A DNA stretch of 64,000 bases from assembly GCF_051414135.1 (NCBI RefSeq), contig NZ_JBLKOA010000001.1:744001-808000 (forward strand), read 5' to 3'. The notes beneath the pieces are model-generated. The model was not told the DNA's origin. It made no database searches and saw nothing but the letters and a program-made list of their open reading frames with translations. Positions 52,031 to 60,321 of the stretch are shown here, piece after piece. Position numbers and translations under genes: made by a program. The stretch is from Halovenus halobia. GTDB lineage: Archaea > Halobacteriota > Halobacteria > Halobacteriales > Haloarculaceae. Each line of letters opens with the position of its first letter. Position 1 is the first letter of the stretch.

Positions 52031-52851
52031 GCAACCAACAGCCAACGGCCGAGGAGACGGTGGACGGTGAGCCACGACCGGCAACGTACTACCATCTCGC
52101 TCGGGCGGTGCTCTACCGCGAGTATCTGATCTTCGTTCGGTATCCCGCCAACGCAATCGGCGGAATCGTCATCTCAGTCATCTTCTTTGGGATGCTATTC
52201 TACGGCGGCCAACTGCTCGCCGGACAGGCTTTGACTGATTCCCTGGACGGAATTATTGTCGGGTACTTCCTCTGGACACTCTCTGTGGGTGCGTACTCTG
52301 CTGTCTCGAACGACATCGGGAGTGAAGTCCAGTGGGGGACACTCGAACGGCACATCACGACGCCGTTTGGCTTTGCGCCAGTTGCGCTGCTGAAAGGCGT
52401 CGCGAAACTCGTCCGGACGTTTCTCACCTCCGCAGTGGTGCTGGCAATCATGCTCGTGCTGACCGGGCGCAGTCTCCGACTCGACCCACTCACTGTGATT
52501 CCGATTGCCCTGCTGTCGATTACCTCGGTGCTGGGACTCGGCTTTGCGGCCGGCGGAGTCACGGTGCTGTACAAGCGCATCGGCAGCTGGCTCAACCTCC
52601 TGCAGTTCGGGTTCGTCGTGCTCATCTCCGCGCCAGTCTTCGACCTGCCGTGGACACGGGTGCTTCCGCTGGCACACGGCAGCGCGATGCTCCAGCGGGC
52701 AATGGTTGATGGCGTCCGCCTGTGGCAGTTTGACCCACTCGATTTAGGGCTGCTCGTGGTCGTCGCTGTGGGGTATCTAATCGGCGGATATCTGGTCTTC
52801 GAGGCAGCAACACGTCGTGCCCGGCGTCTCGGCGTGCTCGGCGATTACTGA
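52027..52851 (+). CDS. ABC-2 type exporter permease
   Basis: The 274-residue permease has six predicted helices and the ABC-2 layout: VLYREYLIFVRYPANAIGGI, then IIVGYFLWTLSVGAYSAVSN, the LERHITTPFGFAPVALLKGV loop, and GFVVLISAPVFDLPW toward the end. It overlaps the ATPase gene by 4 bases. Substrate is unknown; DrrAB-type exporters move lipids or drugs. Nearby lipid-related genes (SCP2-hydrolase) hint at lipids but this is weak. Confidence 0.88.
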   Translation: MSNQQPTAEETVDGEPRPATYYHLARAVLYREYLIFVRYPANAIGGIVISVIFFGMLFYGGQLLAGQALTDSLDGIIVGYFLWTLSVGAYSAVSNDIGSEVQWGTLERHITTPFGFAPVALLKGVAKLVRTFLTSAVVLAIMLVLTGRSLRLDPLTVIPIALLSITSVLGLGFAAGGVTVLYKRIGSWLNLLQFGFVVLISAPVFDLPWTRVLPLAHGSAMLQRAMVDGVRLWQFDPLDLGLLVVVAVGYLIGGYLVFEAATRRARRLGVLGDY

Positions 52852-52987
52852 CTTACTCCCTGAGATAAACTCGACGGCAGGGCGCTCGTCCTCGAATGAG
52901 GCTGGTCCGCTGTACTGTATTACCCCGCCGCGAAACACGTTTCTGAATTAGCGGCTGGCGTACTGTTCTCCTATCGAAATCGCAAAA

Positions 52988-53653
52988 TCACTCTGGCACG
53001 CGACCACAGGCGCTCCGAATGAAGCCGAATCCCATCCGCTCCTGTTCGAAGTCAGCCGTCTCAGTCGCCAGTCGGTCGCGAGCCTCTCGCCAGCGAGCGT
53101 CGAGTGCGTCTGCAGGCGACTCGCGGTTGAGTCTTCCGCCCGGACTCGAGAATCGAACGAACAGCCGAAAGAGTGCATTTAGCCCCACCGCAGCGCGGCG
53201 ATTGCTGCGGCCCGCAGTCATAATCGCGAGTCGACCGCCTGGCGGGAGTAAATCGAGCCACGTTTCGACGGCGGCGCTGGAGTTCTGGAGCATCCCAACG
53301 ACGAACGTCGAGACGACAGCGTCAGCTTCTTCGAGTGGAGGCTGCGTCGCGTCGGCACGGCAGACGTGGACGTTCTCCCAGCCTGCCTGTGCGACCCGCT
53401 GTTGGGCACCGCCGAGCATCGCCGGCACAAGGTCAATTCCAACCACCTCGCCGGCCGGTCCGACTGCGCGGCGCAGGTGTGGGAAGTTTGCACCAGTCCC
53501 ACAGCCCATTTCGACGACGGTGTCACCGGGCGACAGCGAGAGTGTCTCGACAAGTCGTTCGCGCCAGGAGCGGATACCGGGTGCAGTGGCAAGGCGGTCG
53601 TAGGCCTTTGCCCAGCGGGTGTAGAACTGCTGTGTCGCGTCGACATCACTCAT
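52988..53653 (-). CDS. Class I SAM-dependent methyltransferase
   Basis: The 221-residue methyltransferase has motif I TVVEMGCGTGANFPHLRRAV, then EVVGIDLVPAMLGGAQQRVA (acidic ribose-binding residue) and LEEADAVVSTFVVGMLQNSS, in the pattern of UbiE/PhcB-type small-molecule methyltransferases. The start MSDVDATQQFYTRWAKAYDR at 53653 overlaps the stop of the HTH/ThiN gene by 8 bases. Substrate is not known; the start segment YTRWAKAYDR resembles UbiE-like and phosphatidylethanolamine methyltransferases. Confidence 0.85.
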   Translation of the reverse strand: MSDVDATQQFYTRWAKAYDRLATAPGIRSWRERLVETLSLSPGDTVVEMGCGTGANFPHLRRAVGPAGEVVGIDLVPAMLGGAQQRVAQAGWENVHVCRADATQPPLEEADAVVSTFVVGMLQNSSAAVETWLDLLPPGGRLAIMTAGRSNRRAAVGLNALFRLFVRFSSPGGRLNRESPADALDARWREARDRLATETADFEQERMGFGFIRSACGRVPE

Positions 53654-54545
53654 CGATATCACGGAGCGTCGTCGCAACTGACGGCGCGTCGGGACCGAAC
53701 AGGTAGAGAATTGGCTCGATACCGTAGCCGCCGGTCTGGTAGAGTATCGTCGCTGCTGGCTCCTCGCTCAGCGCGTCCGAAATTGCGTCCTCGATGTCGG
53801 CCTCGGCGTCGAACTCGACGGCTGTGTGCCCGGCCGCAACGAGGCGGTCGAGAATCTCTTCATCGTAGCTGATGTTCAGGGCCGCCCGAGCGTCACTCCC
53901 GGCGGCCTGGGCGGCCAACAGGACGGTTGCGACGTGTTGGCTGACGCCAAACTCCGGTTCACCGGGGACCGTCACCTTTCCACGGATAGCGAGCACTCGC
54001 CCCGGGACGGCAGCCACGTCGTCGATGGATTCAGCGTCAGGCAACGACTCGGCGAGATTCGAGCCGACGGCTGGAATCAGCCGCCCGAATTCGGGTGAGT
54101 TCTGCAGAATTCGGAGACCACGCCGGACCGAGGCGCGGGCGCGGTTGGCGGCCCGGAGCCGACTATCTGGGTCGTGAATCGCAAACGCGCCGTCGTAGGC
54201 CTCAATTTCGGGGACGGATTCGGCGTGCAGGTCTGCGAGGACGCCGCCGCGTTCCAGTTCGCGGATGCAGACTTCGACTTCGATGAGAGCCTCTGCGGTC
54301 GTCATCTCCCCGGAAGCAAGCCCATCGGCCAGTTCGTCGACGAGTTGCTGGACGCGCTCGGTTCCCATAATCAACTCGTTGCGTGCGACATCTCCGTGGA
54401 CGTACTTCGAGACGGCGCTCTGGCTGATGCCGAGTTGGTCGGCCACCTCGTTTTGCGTGAACCCCCGCTCGCGGAGTGACTCGGCCAGGAGTGACCGAAA
54501 GGTGGGCAGAAACTCCTCCACGACGAGTTCTTCGATGAATTTCAT
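53646..54545 (-). CDS. HTH transcription regulator with ThiN-like domain (ThiR-type)
   Basis: The 299-residue protein starts with an XRE-type helix-turn-helix (LRERGFTQNEVADQLGISQS, AVSKYVHGD), then a linker, then a C-terminal ThiN-like domain (GRVLAIRGKVTVPGEPEFGV, AALNISYDEEILDRLVAAGH, YQTGGYGIEPILYLFGPDA). ThiN is the archaeal thiamine-phosphate synthase domain; HTH-ThiN fusions are known archaeal regulators (ThiR) that sense thiamine phosphate. No thiamine genes lie nearby. Its ATG touches the dcd stop (TAATG), so it is translationally coupled to dcd. Confidence 0.85.
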   Translation of the reverse strand: MKFIEELVVEEFLPTFRSLLAESLRERGFTQNEVADQLGISQSAVSKYVHGDVARNELIMGTERVQQLVDELADGLASGEMTTAEALIEVEVCIRELERGGVLADLHAESVPEIEAYDGAFAIHDPDSRLRAANRARASVRRGLRILQNSPEFGRLIPAVGSNLAESLPDAESIDDVAAVPGRVLAIRGKVTVPGEPEFGVSQHVATVLLAAQAAGSDARAALNISYDEEILDRLVAAGHTAVEFDAEADIEDAISDALSEEPAATILYQTGGYGIEPILYLFGPDAPSVATTLRDIDE

Positions 54546-56569
54546 TATTGCTCCCCACCGAACTCACGGTCGCCGCCGATACGAGAGGCCTGTGGCCCCT
54601 CCTGATTCTGGTATTTCGACCCGCGCTCGCTCCCGTAGGGTCGCTCTGCTGGATTCTTGAGTTCTGTAAACGTCAGCTGAGAGATACGCATATCAGGGTC
54701 GAGTGCAACCGGAGCGGCCCCGAGATTCGAGAGTTCGAGCGTAATCTGGCCCTTGTAACCGGGGTCACAGAGGCCGGCAGTGTTCGAGAGGAAGATGCCG
54801 CCGCGCCCGCCGAGAAAATTCTCGATTGTCCGACCGTTGGGCTGGACCTCTAGGTCGTAGGTCGACTCAACTCGGTCTGTCTCTTCGACTGCGACCACCT
54901 CCTCGAAGTGGATTCCCCCATCGAGGATTTGAGTCAACCGATCCGTGTTGACGCCGGCATCGCGGTACGCGGCCTCGAACCGCCGCAGCGTGTCGCGCTT
55001 GACCGTGTCATACTCCTCGTTTTCGATGTTCGAGACGCTGGATTTCGAGGAACACCCGACGAGTTCCGCCGCGTCTTTCATCCGTAGCCCGGCTTCGTTG
55101 CGGTACGCGCGAAGCAGTGCGCTCGGAACCGGGACGTACTGACCACGCTTGTGAGCGTCGTTACTGAAGTCGACGGCCCACATCTCGCCAGACCACTCGA
55201 CATCGCTCATCGGAATGTAGGTTTCGCGCTCGCGGCTGTACACCGAGGTCAGCAGTCCGAGCCGCGAGCCGAGATATGCGGCCCTGTTAGCCAGGTCGGG
55301 ATTGGCCGTGTACAGCGTGTCTCTCGTCTCCCGTCGGCAACCGTCACCGTCGAGTAGTCCGTCGAGTAACGCTTCCAGAACTGGTTCCGGCCAGTTGAAC
55401 GCGCCCTCGGGAATTGTCTTCTCACTACCGGACCCGGCGAGTTCTCGGAACAGCTTCGACCAGAGTGCCGAACAGACTGTGAGTCTCGTAATTCGGCCGG
55501 CGTCGTACCACGACAGTCCGGTATCGTATTCCTCGAAGAACTCCGCAAACCGGTCCAGATACTCTTGTTCGGTATTTGCGACCTGAATCTGCTTCCGGCG
55601 GGCCGAGCCTTCGGCGATGTAGAAACCGAGCACCCACCCGAACTCGGGGGTAAGTTCGAGCTCTCGTGGGAGTTTAGTATCGCTCTGTTTGAACGCAACA
55701 TCGACTCCGTCCGGCGTATCGGGACGAGAGAGCGCTGACAGCGGCGCGCTATCGGTCGCCTCGTAAAAGTTCTCCGAGCCGTCGGGAACCTGCTGCCAGT
55801 CGACGGCTCCGAGCCCGTCACTCGCATAGACGGTCGTCTCCTCGGAGTCGAGGTGGTCGAGCAGATCAAGCTGGGTTACCTGGCTCGGTGAGTCCGGCAG
55901 TTGGCTCGGAACCATGACGTGTTGGCCCTCAGCCTCTTCGCTCGGAATTCGCGTCACACCGCCCTCTTCATCGAGGGTGAAGAGATTGTGGTCTTTGGTC
56001 ACATGAACTTGCTTGCCAGACTGCAACTGCACGCGGTAGATCTGTTTAGTTGGATTGGTGATGTGGTCGGTGACTCTGTGCGTCCCGACTTCGAGTGTCT
56101 GTGGGTCGAACGAGACCGCCCGCGCAGGTCGTTCGTTTTCGACAATATCACCGATTTCGTAGAACCCGAACCCGCCCTCGGGCGTCCACAGGAACACCTC
56201 CTCGTCGTACGGCAACGAGGCGTGCACCACAACCGCAAGACGGCCCAGTGATGACCGGCCTTCGACGTGGGCAATTAGGTCCGGCGGAATCTCGACACGC
56301 TCCTTTGTCGTTCCGAGAACGAAATCGCCCGGGTGAAGGACGAACTCGTCGCCCTCGTCGATGACCGTCTCCTCGACGTAATCGTCGACTTCCTGCTCTG
56401 AGTTTGGGTGAATGCAGGGGATGTTGGTGCGCTGGAATTCGAGAAAGGTGCGACCCAGACGGAGGTCGACACTGGCGGGTTGAATCTGAATATCGGGGTC
56501 GTCCAGTGGTTCGATAACCAGGTCCCCGGTTTCGAGTCGCTTCAGAATATCACCGTCGGAGAGTATCAT
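54545..56569 (-). CDS. dcd: dCTP deaminase precursor containing an intein
   Basis: The precursor is 674 residues. The exteins (residues 1-117 and 597-674) join into a normal 195-residue dCTP deaminase: MILSDGDILKRLETGDLVIE, PASVDLRLGR, GRSSLGRLAVVVHA then TAGLCDPGYKGQITLELSNL, with the catalytic Glu in ITLEL. The enzyme makes dUTP for dTMP synthesis. The intein splits the most conserved active-site motif, so splicing is required for activity. The start at 56569 is the family start. It heads an operon with the HTH/ThiN regulator and the methyltransferase. Confidence 0.95.
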   Translation of the reverse strand: MILSDGDILKRLETGDLVIEPLDDPDIQIQPASVDLRLGRTFLEFQRTNIPCIHPNSEQEVDDYVEETVIDEGDEFVLHPGDFVLGTTKERVEIPPDLIAHVEGRSSLGRLAVVVHASLPYDEEVFLWTPEGGFGFYEIGDIVENERPARAVSFDPQTLEVGTHRVTDHITNPTKQIYRVQLQSGKQVHVTKDHNLFTLDEEGGVTRIPSEEAEGQHVMVPSQLPDSPSQVTQLDLLDHLDSEETTVYASDGLGAVDWQQVPDGSENFYEATDSAPLSALSRPDTPDGVDVAFKQSDTKLPRELELTPEFGWVLGFYIAEGSARRKQIQVANTEQEYLDRFAEFFEEYDTGLSWYDAGRITRLTVCSALWSKLFRELAGSGSEKTIPEGAFNWPEPVLEALLDGLLDGDGCRRETRDTLYTANPDLANRAAYLGSRLGLLTSVYSRERETYIPMSDVEWSGEMWAVDFSNDAHKRGQYVPVPSALLRAYRNEAGLRMKDAAELVGCSSKSSVSNIENEEYDTVKRDTLRRFEAAYRDAGVNTDRLTQILDGGIHFEEVVAVEETDRVESTYDLEVQPNGRTIENFLGGRGGIFLSNTAGLCDPGYKGQITLELSNLGAAPVALDPDMRISQLTFTELKNPAERPYGSERGSKYQNQEGPQASRIGGDREFGGEQ
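54782..56218 (-). mobile_element. Dcd intein with LAGLIDADG endonuclease and HTH insert
   Basis: The 479-residue intein runs from Ser118 to Asn596 of the precursor. Block A is SLPYDEEVFLWTPEGGFGFY, block B VHVTKDHNLFTL (TxxH), the LAGLIDADG motifs are GWVLGFYIAEG (about residues 311-321) and LLDGLLDGDGC (about 401-411), and blocks F/G are YDLEVQPNGRTIENFLGG and GIFLSN before Thr597. An XRE-like helix-turn-helix (MKDAAELVGCSSKSSVSNIE) lies at about 497-516. The penultimate residue is Ser, not His, and the block F His is replaced by Glu, so C-terminal cleavage chemistry is atypical. Confidence 0.92.
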
Positions 56570-56659
56570 ACTGAGTACGCGGACCACGAGGAAATAAAAG
56601 CTCCCGATATGTGCGCCAACACGCAGGGGTTTTTGTAGCCGGCTGACCGACGGGCGGGC

Positions 56660-56998
56660 ATGAAACAGGCAATCGTCGCACGCGCAGACCTCGGAATGGG
56701 CGAGGGGAAACTCGCTGCACAGGTCGCCCACGCCTCCCTGCAGGCCTACGAGGAGGCCGACGCCCGGGCACAGCGAGAGTGGAAAGGCTCCGGCCAGAAG
56801 AAAATCGTCCTGCAGGCAAACAACGAGCGCGAACTGTTCGAGATCAACGAGAGCGCAGACGTCGAAGGACTGCCGCACGCGCTCGTGCGGGACGCTGGCC
56901 ACACGCAACTCGAGCCAGGAACGGCGACAACTGTGGCGGTCGGGCCAGCAACTGAACGGGCAGTGGACGCCATTACGGGCGAGCTGTCGCTGTACTAA
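56660..56998 (+). CDS. pth2: Peptidyl-tRNA hydrolase, archaeal type
   Basis: The 112-residue enzyme releases tRNA from peptidyl-tRNA. It has the Pth2 start MKQAIVARADLGMGEGKLAA, the catalytic-site segment QVAHASLQAY, the loop WKGSGQKKIVLQANNERELF, DAGHTQLEPGTATTVAVGPA and the end LY. The length is standard. TTTTTGTAG at 56629-56637 lies about 27 bases before the ATG. The gene overlaps the convergent CheF-like gene by 4 bases and is divergent from dcd. Confidence 0.96.
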   Translation: MKQAIVARADLGMGEGKLAAQVAHASLQAYEEADARAQREWKGSGQKKIVLQANNERELFEINESADVEGLPHALVRDAGHTQLEPGTATTVAVGPATERAVDAITGELSLY

Positions 56999-58926
56999 CC
57001 GGAGGCGTCGTATAACAGGGAGCCGCCACTGGTGACGAGATAGCCCGTCCCGGTCAGGGCAACCCCAGTTCGGCTGTCCCGGACCAGACCGAGGTCTTTC
57101 AGCGAGGCAACGACCTTCGAGACGCGGGCGGTGTTCATGTCGACAATCGCGACGAGGTCACGGCCGTCACCAGCGTCGTGCAGCGCATCGAGGACCTCGC
57201 GCTGTTCGTTCGATAGCGAGGCGTTGCGGGCCTTCTCCACCTGTCGTTCGTGATATTCTGTCAGGTATCGCCCGAGTAGTTGCTTTTCGACCTCGTCGGT
57301 CGGTCGCAACTCTATCGTTACGACGTTGGCGTTGACCCGGAGGTAGTGGATGGTCAGACCCATCTCGTAGCCGACCTCTGTTTCCATCGGTTTCTGTTCG
57401 ATCCCGACAATTGTCGAGAGTCGAACTCGAACCGGCAGCGCGTCCGTGTCCGGCTGCTCGAGTTTGAGCGTCCGCGACGTAGTCGAGAGGATCCGCATCT
57501 CCGGTTCAATGTCACTGACGTCGTCAATTCCTTCGGAGAGATTTGCTGTGACAGTTTCGACACCGTCCAACAGCGACGCAAAGAGCGTCTGCTGGACGTC
57601 CCAGCCAATTTCGCGGGGCAGTTCACAGACCGCAATCTTTCGCTCGTCGCGCTCGTCGTGATAGGCGACGCCCACGGTCTGGTCAAGGACCCCTTCAAGT
57701 GGGCCGGGGACGTACCCCGGTGCGATATCGACAATAGCGTCGAAGGGAATCCGAAGTGTGCCCGCGACCCCAGTTTCGTCGCGGGAAACGAGGACAACCT
57801 CACGCTGGCCGAGGACGATAGACCCGCCGGTGGGTCGCCCGTTTTCGATTCCCTGTGCCGCGAAACGCGTCGAAATTGAGACCTGCACTGGCGAGGTGAT
57901 CTGATTACGGTAGGCTGCAGTGCCGGCATCAGTGCTGGCGCTGACTGCTGACTCGCCGGTCTCGGCGTACTGGCTGCGCTGGGACTCCCGGCGGCGCACC
58001 CAGTCCGACAGCGAGTCGCTGACGAGTTGGGAACCGCTGTCAGCCGACGGTTCACGAACGCCCATCTCCGCTGGGTCGAAATTGCTGTCCGAGGGTGCCT
58101 CGATTGGCCGCGGGTTTCGACCGCGCCGCTCGGTCTGTTCGGCACGCTCGCCCCGCCAGCGGGCGTCGTACTCCCGCGGGTCGAACGGCTCACGCTCGAA
58201 GGGAGTCGGGTCGCAGACGAGTCGATACGGCGAATCCTCGCCACAGATATCCGGTGCACCCTGCGGGTCGAGCGCGCGGTAGAGATACTCTCGGAGTTCG
58301 CCGCCGCCAACTCTCGCAAACCCGCCGGCACCCGTCTCGTCGATTGCCAGCAGATCCGAAAGTCGCCGCGGTCCGAACCCTGCCGTGGCGAGAAACTCAC
58401 CAGCGCTCGCACGCAGGCTTTCGGCCGAAATCTCGTCGGTTTCGAGTTCCCAGGCGTTGTTCGCTGCGGCCGTGAGCAAGTTCTCGAGTCCAGCAGTGTC
58501 AGTGTCGAGATACGGACGCTCGCCGAGCACGCCGTGGATGGCGGCCGTAAGTCGGCGCGACCAGCCGAACGGGATACTCCGCGCCCCCTCGGGACCATCT
58601 GGCGGCGACCAACACGTCTCCAGGACAATCTCCGAAACGGACCGGTCAGTGCCAGTGTCTGTCTTGAGCGTGCGCGCGTCGGCCCAGCAGTGCCGACAGG
58701 CACAGGGGTCTCGGGCCGGGACCTGTACCTCGCCGCGCTCCCAGTCAATCCAGTCCTCGTGCAGGTGTGTAACCTCGGCCGGTCGCAGTCCAAGCCGGCC
58801 AAGTAGCAAAATTGCATAACAGGCGTCGCGTCGGCGCTGGTCGTCTTCGAGCGCCAGCCCACCGAGATAGAGACTGTAAATTCCCTCAGGAGAGAGGGCG
58901 TCCGACGGTGACAGCGATGACGACAT
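56995..58926 (-). CDS. Fusion of a tyrosine-recombinase-like domain, a CheF-like domain and a winged helix
   Basis: The 643-residue protein has three parts. Residues 1-220 resemble a degenerate tyrosine recombinase catalytic domain: LGRLGLRPAEVTHLHEDWID (Arg48 in the catalytic place), SAESLRASAGEFLATAGFGP (Arg172, but the paired His is Glu), and no tyrosine where the nucleophile is expected. CACRHC (75-80) may bind zinc. Residues about 340-560 resemble the archaeal chemotaxis adaptor CheF (TLRIPFDAIVDIAPGYVPGP). The last 65 residues are a winged helix (LSNEQREVLDALHDAGDGRD), also seen in CheF. The start at 58926 is likely but not certain. Confidence 0.65.
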   Translation of the reverse strand: MSSSLSPSDALSPEGIYSLYLGGLALEDDQRRRDACYAILLLGRLGLRPAEVTHLHEDWIDWERGEVQVPARDPCACRHCWADARTLKTDTGTDRSVSEIVLETCWSPPDGPEGARSIPFGWSRRLTAAIHGVLGERPYLDTDTAGLENLLTAAANNAWELETDEISAESLRASAGEFLATAGFGPRRLSDLLAIDETGAGGFARVGGGELREYLYRALDPQGAPDICGEDSPYRLVCDPTPFEREPFDPREYDARWRGERAEQTERRGRNPRPIEAPSDSNFDPAEMGVREPSADSGSQLVSDSLSDWVRRRESQRSQYAETGESAVSASTDAGTAAYRNQITSPVQVSISTRFAAQGIENGRPTGGSIVLGQREVVLVSRDETGVAGTLRIPFDAIVDIAPGYVPGPLEGVLDQTVGVAYHDERDERKIAVCELPREIGWDVQQTLFASLLDGVETVTANLSEGIDDVSDIEPEMRILSTTSRTLKLEQPDTDALPVRVRLSTIVGIEQKPMETEVGYEMGLTIHYLRVNANVVTIELRPTDEVEKQLLGRYLTEYHERQVEKARNASLSNEQREVLDALHDAGDGRDLVAIVDMNTARVSKVVASLKDLGLVRDSRTGVALTGTGYLVTSGGSLLYDASG

Positions 58927-59012
58927 TGCCGGATCTGGGTACCCCCTGAATGAAAAACTATCCCTGTTCGGCAACCGGTAGCTATGTGTCACTCCCCGGT
59001 CGTAACCCACAT

Positions 59013-59294
59013 ATGACAGACGACAACACCTCAGTTCGTGTCTGGCTCGTAGAACGGACATACTCCGACGACGAACAGAATCTCATTATACTGACCTACG
59101 CGACGCCTGACGGCAGACAGTACTTCCGGAAAGAACGCGCACTCACCTCCTTCACCGACACGCGCGGAACGACCGCGGCAGTCTCGGTCGAACCAAACAA
59201 CCTCGGAGACGTCGAGGATGAGCAACTGCGAGAGCAGTACGCCGCTGAAGCGGAACGAATGGCTTCGGTCCATGACCCTGACGACGACATCTGA
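59013..59294 (+). CDS. Small conserved haloarchaeal protein
   Basis: The 93-residue protein is acidic and mixed alpha/beta: VRVWLVERTYSDDEQNLIIL, TYATPDGRQYFRKERALTSF, then a C-terminal helix (DEQLREQYAAEAERMASVHD). No family I can name; it is likely specific to haloarchaea. It is divergent from the CheF-like fusion gene across 86 bases, and in the same direction as the proteasome operon but separated from it by 286 bases. Confidence 0.7.
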   Translation: MTDDNTSVRVWLVERTYSDDEQNLIILTYATPDGRQYFRKERALTSFTDTRGTTAAVSVEPNNLGDVEDEQLREQYAAEAERMASVHDPDDDI

Positions 59295-59527
59295 GATGGA
59301 CCCCGTCTGCGAGTCTAACACGGGCTACCCTATCAACCAGCAAACAATTACCTGACCGGCTCACCGGCAGCTCCGGGCGAGAAGTGGTATTTTCCGGTGC
59401 CAGAAGGGCTTTACTTCTGACCCGGTAATAAAGAGATAGCGGATACGTTGCCCTTCGAGACGCCGTCACTCGGCGGAGAACTGCTGTGTAGTCAGCACGG
59501 CTTGCATACACTGCCGCAAGCCACTGA

Positions 59528-59536
59528 TTTATATAC
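59528..59536 (+). promoter_or_regulatory. TATA box of the proteasome operon
   Basis: TTTATATAC is a textbook haloarchaeal TATA element. With initiation about 25 bases downstream (near 59556-59561) it gives a 20-25 base leader before the psmA ATG. It is the strongest promoter signal seen in the window. The rest of the 286-base upstream region (59295-59527) holds no gene I can support. Confidence 0.72.
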
Positions 59537-59580
59537 GCGCGGGGCTAACGTTAGGTAAACACAACCAGTGTGAATCTCCA

Positions 59581-60321
59581 ATGCAAGGAAATCAACAACA
59601 GCAAGCTTACGACAGGGGAATAACGATCTTCTCGCCGGACGGCCGGCTCTATCAGGTCGAGTACGCACGAGAAGCAGTCAAGCGCGGCAGCGCGAGCGTC
59701 GGCATTCGAACGCCGGACGGCGTCGTGCTCGCGGCAGACCGACAGACGCGCTCCCCACTCATCGAAGAGGAGAGCATCGAGAAAATCCACGAAGCCGATG
59801 AACACGTTGGCATCGCCAGTGCAGGCCACGTCGCAGACGCCCGCCAGCTCGTCGACTTCGCTCGACGGAACGCACAGGTCGAGCGCCTGCGCTACGACGA
59901 GCAAATCGGCATCGAGGCGCTGAGCAAAGAGGTCACTGACCACATCCAGCAGTACACCCAGACAGGCGGCGCACGCCCGTTCGGTGTGGCGCTGCTCCTC
60001 GGTGGTATCGAGGACGGCGAACCGCGACTATTCGAGGCTGACCCATCCGGGACACCCTACGAGTGGCAGGCAGTCGCCATCGGGGGCGGCCGCGAAGATA
60101 TCCAGGCCCACCTCGAAGAAGAGTACAGCCCAGAGATGGACCTCGACGGCGGCGTGACGCTCGCGCTGGAGTCGCTGGCAGTCGGCACCGACGAACTCGA
60201 AGCTGGCAGCGTCGACATCGCGACAGTCGACACGGAATCTGAACAACTGCGGTCACTCTCCAGCGAGGAAGTGGCCGACTATGCAGCCGAGGCTGACCTC
60301 GGAGGTGAAGACGATGAATGA
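59581..60321 (+). CDS. psmA: 20S proteasome alpha subunit
   Basis: The 246-residue structural ring subunit starts with QAYDRGITIFSPDGRLYQVE, the alpha signature (H0 gating helix) followed by YAREAVKRGSASVGIRTPDG. It has the SAGHVADARQLVDFARRNAQ and PFGVALLLGG segments. The C-terminus is acidic (AAEADLGGEDDE), as in other haloarchaeal subunits, and lacks a catalytic threonine as expected. It overlaps psmB by 8 bases. Together they form the 20S core gated by PAN or Cdc48-type ATPases. Confidence 0.97.
   Translation: MQGNQQQQAYDRGITIFSPDGRLYQVEYAREAVKRGSASVGIRTPDGVVLAADRQTRSPLIEEESIEKIHEADEHVGIASAGHVADARQLVDFARRNAQVERLRYDEQIGIEALSKEVTDHIQQYTQTGGARPFGVALLLGGIEDGEPRLFEADPSGTPYEWQAVAIGGGREDIQAHLEEEYSPEMDLDGGVTLALESLAVGTDELEAGSVDIATVDTESEQLRSLSSEEVADYAAEADLGGEDDE
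60301..60308 (+). promoter_or_regulatory. Strong Shine-Dalgarno for psmB
   Basis: GGAGGTGA is a perfect complement to the archaeal 16S rRNA 3' end. It lies inside the end of psmA, 5 bases before the psmB ATG at 60314, and fixes that start even though a longer in-frame reading begins at 60281. Confidence 0.85.

Noticed and set aside
59295..59580. Possible tRNA or small RNA before psmA
   Set aside because: No cloverleaf or conserved T-loop could be drawn; only a strong TATA box is convincing.
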